DNA from: Emticicia sp. CRIBPO
GTDB taxonomy: Bacteria; Bacteroidota; Bacteroidia; Cytophagales; Spirosomataceae
NCBI RefSeq assembly: GCF_009905725.1
Contig: NZ_JAAAKV010000006.1
Coordinates: 310,001-374,000, forward strand
DNA: 64,000 bases
Direction: 5' to 3'
Below, piece by piece: positions 61,708 to 64,000 of this stretch; the stretch's first letter is position 1; every line of letters starts with the position of its first letter. Position numbers and translations under genes: made by a program. The notes beneath the pieces were generated by a model. The model was given only the letters and a program-made list of their open reading frames with translations, ran no database searches and had not been told where the DNA came from.

Positions 61708-63201
61708 CTACCCCAACCTGAAAACCACCATCCCAAAACCCGGTATCTCCATCACACTACCTTCAATGTTTTTAAAGCCTGATGTACTGAAGACAGTCTC
61801 TGTGACCGGGTCTTTTATTTCCACCAGGGCTGTATTGCTCTGCAGGTTCTGGACGACGAGCAGGCTACCCGTTTCATGCGGACGGATGAAGGTCACAAAG
61901 CCTTCCCAGGCCGTTTGTGCCGCCTGAAGGTTCGGCGGGGAAACCTGCCACAGGGCCGGATGGTACTTTCTTAAGCTGATCAGTTTTTTGTAATGGTTGT
62001 AAACAGACTCCGGGTCCTGCTGCTGCAGTCTGAGCGGTGTCACCCGTGAATCGGTGTTGAAATTGGGTTTCTTCCAGTTAGTCCGGTCTTTGTCATTGGC
62101 CCTTGTGTTCCAAAGAAAAGCCTCCCGGATATTTTCATCGGGCTTTTTGCCGAGCATCCCCAGCTCTTCTCCGTAATAAATATAGGGATTGCCAGGCAGG
62201 GTCAGCAACAGGTTGGCAGCCAGTTTCATCTTATTTTTATCGTTGCCTACCGCACTTCCCAGTCTTTCCTGGTCGTGGTTGGTCAGCATCGTGGCATCAA
62301 TAAATGCCGGGTTCTCCCTTCCGAAAATGTCGTAATTGTTTAAAAGCATATTCACCAGGTTCTCACTTTCGGTTTGGGTCGAAGCGATCTTCTGCAAAGC
62401 CAGGCTCAGGTCAAAGTGGAAGTTGGCTTTGAGGCCCCTGAAAAACGGGGCGACTTTCTCAGCCGAAGTCCAGACCTCACCCACCAGGTAAAAGCCGGGT
62501 TTCACCGCTTCCATCCTTTCTCTGAACTCCACCCAGAAGTCGTGTGATTTTTCCACTTCCCAGCTAGGGTAAATGTGCTTGGCGGCATCCATCCGGAAGC
62601 CGTCGGCCCCGAATTCAAGCCAGTATTTGCCGACCGCATAAATCTGCTCCCTTACTTCACGGTTGTCCATGTTCAGATCGGGCATACCATTCCAGAACAT
62701 CCCGTAATACTTCTCTTTATCACCGCGGTTGGCCCAGTGCCAGGGTTGTGTTTCCCAGGAGTCGGCCGTTTTTTCCCTGACGGCTACGCCCATGGAATCG
62801 ATCTCAGCCGGCGTCATCCACAGGTAATAATTCCGATACGGATTATCCTTCCCTTTTTTGGCTTCCAGGAACCAGGGATGCTGGCTGCTGGTATGGTTGA
62901 TCACAAAATCAATGATGACTTTGAGTCCCCTTTTGTGGGCCTCATCCAGCAATCTCCGGAAATCATCCTTATTCCCGTATTCCGGGTCGATCTCCATGTA
63001 ATTCGTCACGTCGTATTTGTGATAAGAAGGCGACTGAAAGAACGGTGTAAGCCAGATGCCTTCTATGCCAAGGTCCTGCAGGTAATCCAGTTTGGAAGTG
63101 ATGCCGTTCAGATCGCCTTTGCCGTCCCGGTTGGAATCACAAAAGGAGCGGACAAATATTTCATAGAAAATACGCGGCGGATGCGGGGCCAGTGAATTCA
63201 A
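61708..63201 (-). CDS. GH13 alpha-amylase family glycoside hydrolase
   Basis: 497 residues, no signal peptide, so probably cytoplasmic. The four GH13 regions are present: 'VIIDFVINHTS' (about 96-106), 'GFRMDAAKH' (nucleophile Asp, about 205), 'GEVW' (acid/base Glu, about 243) and 'LTNHDQERLGS' (about 310). Together with 'IFYEIFVRSFCDSNRDGKGD' at the start and a C-terminal beta domain from about 420, it resembles intracellular alpha-glucosidases or amylases acting on maltodextrins or glycogen. Exact substrate not decided. Confidence 0.94.
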   Translation of the reverse strand: MNSLAPHPPRIFYEIFVRSFCDSNRDGKGDLNGITSKLDYLQDLGIEGIWLTPFFQSPSYHKYDVTNYMEIDPEYGNKDDFRRLLDEAHKRGLKVIIDFVINHTSSQHPWFLEAKKGKDNPYRNYYLWMTPAEIDSMGVAVREKTADSWETQPWHWANRGDKEKYYGMFWNGMPDLNMDNREVREQIYAVGKYWLEFGADGFRMDAAKHIYPSWEVEKSHDFWVEFRERMEAVKPGFYLVGEVWTSAEKVAPFFRGLKANFHFDLSLALQKIASTQTESENLVNMLLNNYDIFGRENPAFIDATMLTNHDQERLGSAVGNDKNKMKLAANLLLTLPGNPYIYYGEELGMLGKKPDENIREAFLWNTRANDKDRTNWKKPNFNTDSRVTPLRLQQQDPESVYNHYKKLISLRKYHPALWQVSPPNLQAAQTAWEGFVTFIRPHETGSLLVVQNLQSNTALVEIKDPVTETVFSTSGFKNIEGSVMEIPGFGMVVFRLG

Positions 63202-63408
63202 GGAATGATAGTTAAAATGATGAAAATCTTACCACAGGTGAAGATCAAAAATAGGTCTTTATTTTGGGTTTATCAAACAATTTGCCTGCACAGGCAGACG
63301 ATATCCCACCGTCCCAATTTTATTTTATATTCCCCGCAGATTTCAATACTTTCTGTCATAAAAATTAAAAATTTAGAATCAAACCCTGTTTAATTCAATT
63401 TAAACCAC

Positions 63409-63416
63409 TATTTTTG
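63409..63416 (+). promoter_or_regulatory. Candidate -7 box for the sugar isomerase gene
   Basis: TATTTTTG matches TAnnTTTG 63 bases before the ATG. A small hairpin, CCCGG/CCGGG (63431-63444), lies in the presumed 5' leader. Confidence 0.45.
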
Positions 63417-63479
63417 TTTATAGCACTATCCCGGAAACCCCGGGTTAATGTTCGTCATTATTCAACCTCAAATCTTAAA

Positions 63480-64000
63480 ATGGAACTTTCAATTCACAAT
63501 TGGATGCGTGCCGAGCCTATAGAGCAAACTATCAGGAGAATCGCAGAACTAGGATACCACAAAATCGAAATTCAGGGAAGTCCGGAATTATACGACACCA
63601 AAAAAATCGGAAAATTACTTAAAGGTCATGGACTGGGCTGCTGGGGTTCTGTTACCCTTATGCTCGAAGACCGTAACCTCCTGGCCAAAGACAAAGCTCA
63701 GAGGGCAAAATCCGTACAATATGTCAAAGATGTAGTGAGGATGGTAAAGGAACTGGACGGTACCATGGTGTCCGTTGTTCCCGGAACAGTGGGTAAAATC
63801 ATCCCTGACGGCCGCCCTGAGGAAGAATGGGAATGGGCAGTGGCAGGCATGAAAGAGATTTATGAATATGCTGAAAGTGTAGGAATATTATTGGGCATCG
63901 AACCTATCAACCGCTTTGAAACCTACTTTATCAACCGCGGCGACCAGGCACTTGCCCTGGCGAAGGAAGTAGGTCCCAAATGCGGCGTTTGTCTGGATAC
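63480..64000 (+). CDS. Sugar phosphate isomerase/epimerase, C-terminus outside window
   Basis: 173 codons are visible before the window ends. The N-terminus 'MELSIHNWMRAEPIEQTIRR' and 'IAELGYHKIEIQGSPELYD' start a xylose-isomerase-like TIM barrel; 'EYAESVGILLGIEPINRFET' carries the first metal-ligand Glu of the D-tagatose 3-epimerase-like group. It probably interconverts keto sugars using a divalent metal. Complete families are about 275-300 residues, so roughly 40% is missing. Confidence 0.9.
   Translation, partial: MELSIHNWMRAEPIEQTIRRIAELGYHKIEIQGSPELYDTKKIGKLLKGHGLGCWGSVTLMLEDRNLLAKDKAQRAKSVQYVKDVVRMVKELDGTMVSVVPGTVGKIIPDGRPEEEWEWAVAGMKEIYEYAESVGILLGIEPINRFETYFINRGDQALALAKEVGPKCGVCLD

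Noticed and set aside
62575-63195. 206-codon frame opposite the GH13 amylase
   Set aside because: The amylase on the minus strand has all four catalytic regions; the opposite frame is its shadow.

Overview
The window looks like chromosomal DNA from a member of the Bacteroidota, most likely a Cytophagales-type bacterium. The evidence is a SusC/SusD pair, a gldH gliding lipoprotein gene next to a PSP1-domain gene, a BatA-domain protein, GMC and Haem_bd proteins, many short lipoproteins with a Cys lipobox, a DUF1549/DUF1553 plus DUF1501 pair that Cytophagales share with planctomycetes, and repeated use of the Bacteroidota -7 promoter element TAnnTTTG. I cannot name the species. No rRNA, CRISPR array, transposase or integrase was found.

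Layout. Positions 1-5.9 kb (minus strand): two paralogous secreted proteins, then a SusD/SusC nutrient-uptake pair. 6-14.5 kb: a glycosyltransferase, a BatA protein, tRNA-Arg(CCG), a thioesterase, a four-gene operon (DUF1361, diacylglycerol kinase, membrane protein, winged-helix regulator), a Bax-inhibitor-like protein and purM. 14.8-31.7 kb: a leucine-rich-repeat lipoprotein, two tandem collagen-like lipoproteins, a superfamily 1 helicase, a deformylase-like protein, a GH106-type glycoside hydrolase, a NtrC-type response regulator without an HTH, a carotenoid desaturase, a haem-binding protein, a GMC oxidoreductase and an acyltransferase. 31.9-39 kb: a thioredoxin-fold lipoprotein whose last 156 bp are duplicated about 2.6 kb downstream on the far side of an AT-rich insert carrying an NVEALA peptide cassette; then gldH, the PSP1 gene and purD. 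39-49 kb: an FGGY sugar kinase, a three-gene module of cytochrome-type DUF1549/DUF1553, DUF1501 and DUF2231/LRR proteins, an NTF2-like lipoprotein and a phosphotransferase. 49-54 kb: a family of Cys-anchored lipoproteins around an AT-rich, decaying set of immunity-like genes. 54.1-57.9 kb: a tightly packed operon with a BKACE (DUF849) enzyme, a NeuD-like acetyltransferase, a glycosyltransferase, a sulfotransferase and an Amj-type lipid II flippase homologue. 58-64 kb: further lipoproteins, a 42-bp tandem-repeat array, a GH13 amylase and a sugar isomerase that runs off the window.

How parts work together. The SusC/SusD pair, GH106 enzyme, GH13 enzyme, FGGY kinase and sugar isomerase all fit glycan scavenging, although they are scattered and not one polysaccharide-utilisation locus. 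purM and purD are both purine-synthesis genes. The operon at 54-58 kb looks like a surface-glycan or lipid-linked-glycan modification unit. The winged-helix regulator encoded at 11.7 kb has a plausible target: the same inverted repeat, ACTTTG-N5-CAAAGT followed by ACTTTTTAA, lies at the promoter of its own operon and again just after its gene, in front of a frameshifted membrane-protein gene.

Most interesting regions: the 3'-end duplication with the NVEALA insert (31.9-35.8 kb), the duplicated operator (10.0 and 12.0 kb), the glycan/flippase operon (54.1-57.9 kb), the orphan immunity-like cluster (50.1-51.9 kb) and the higher-order 42-bp repeat array (60.4-60.8 kb).
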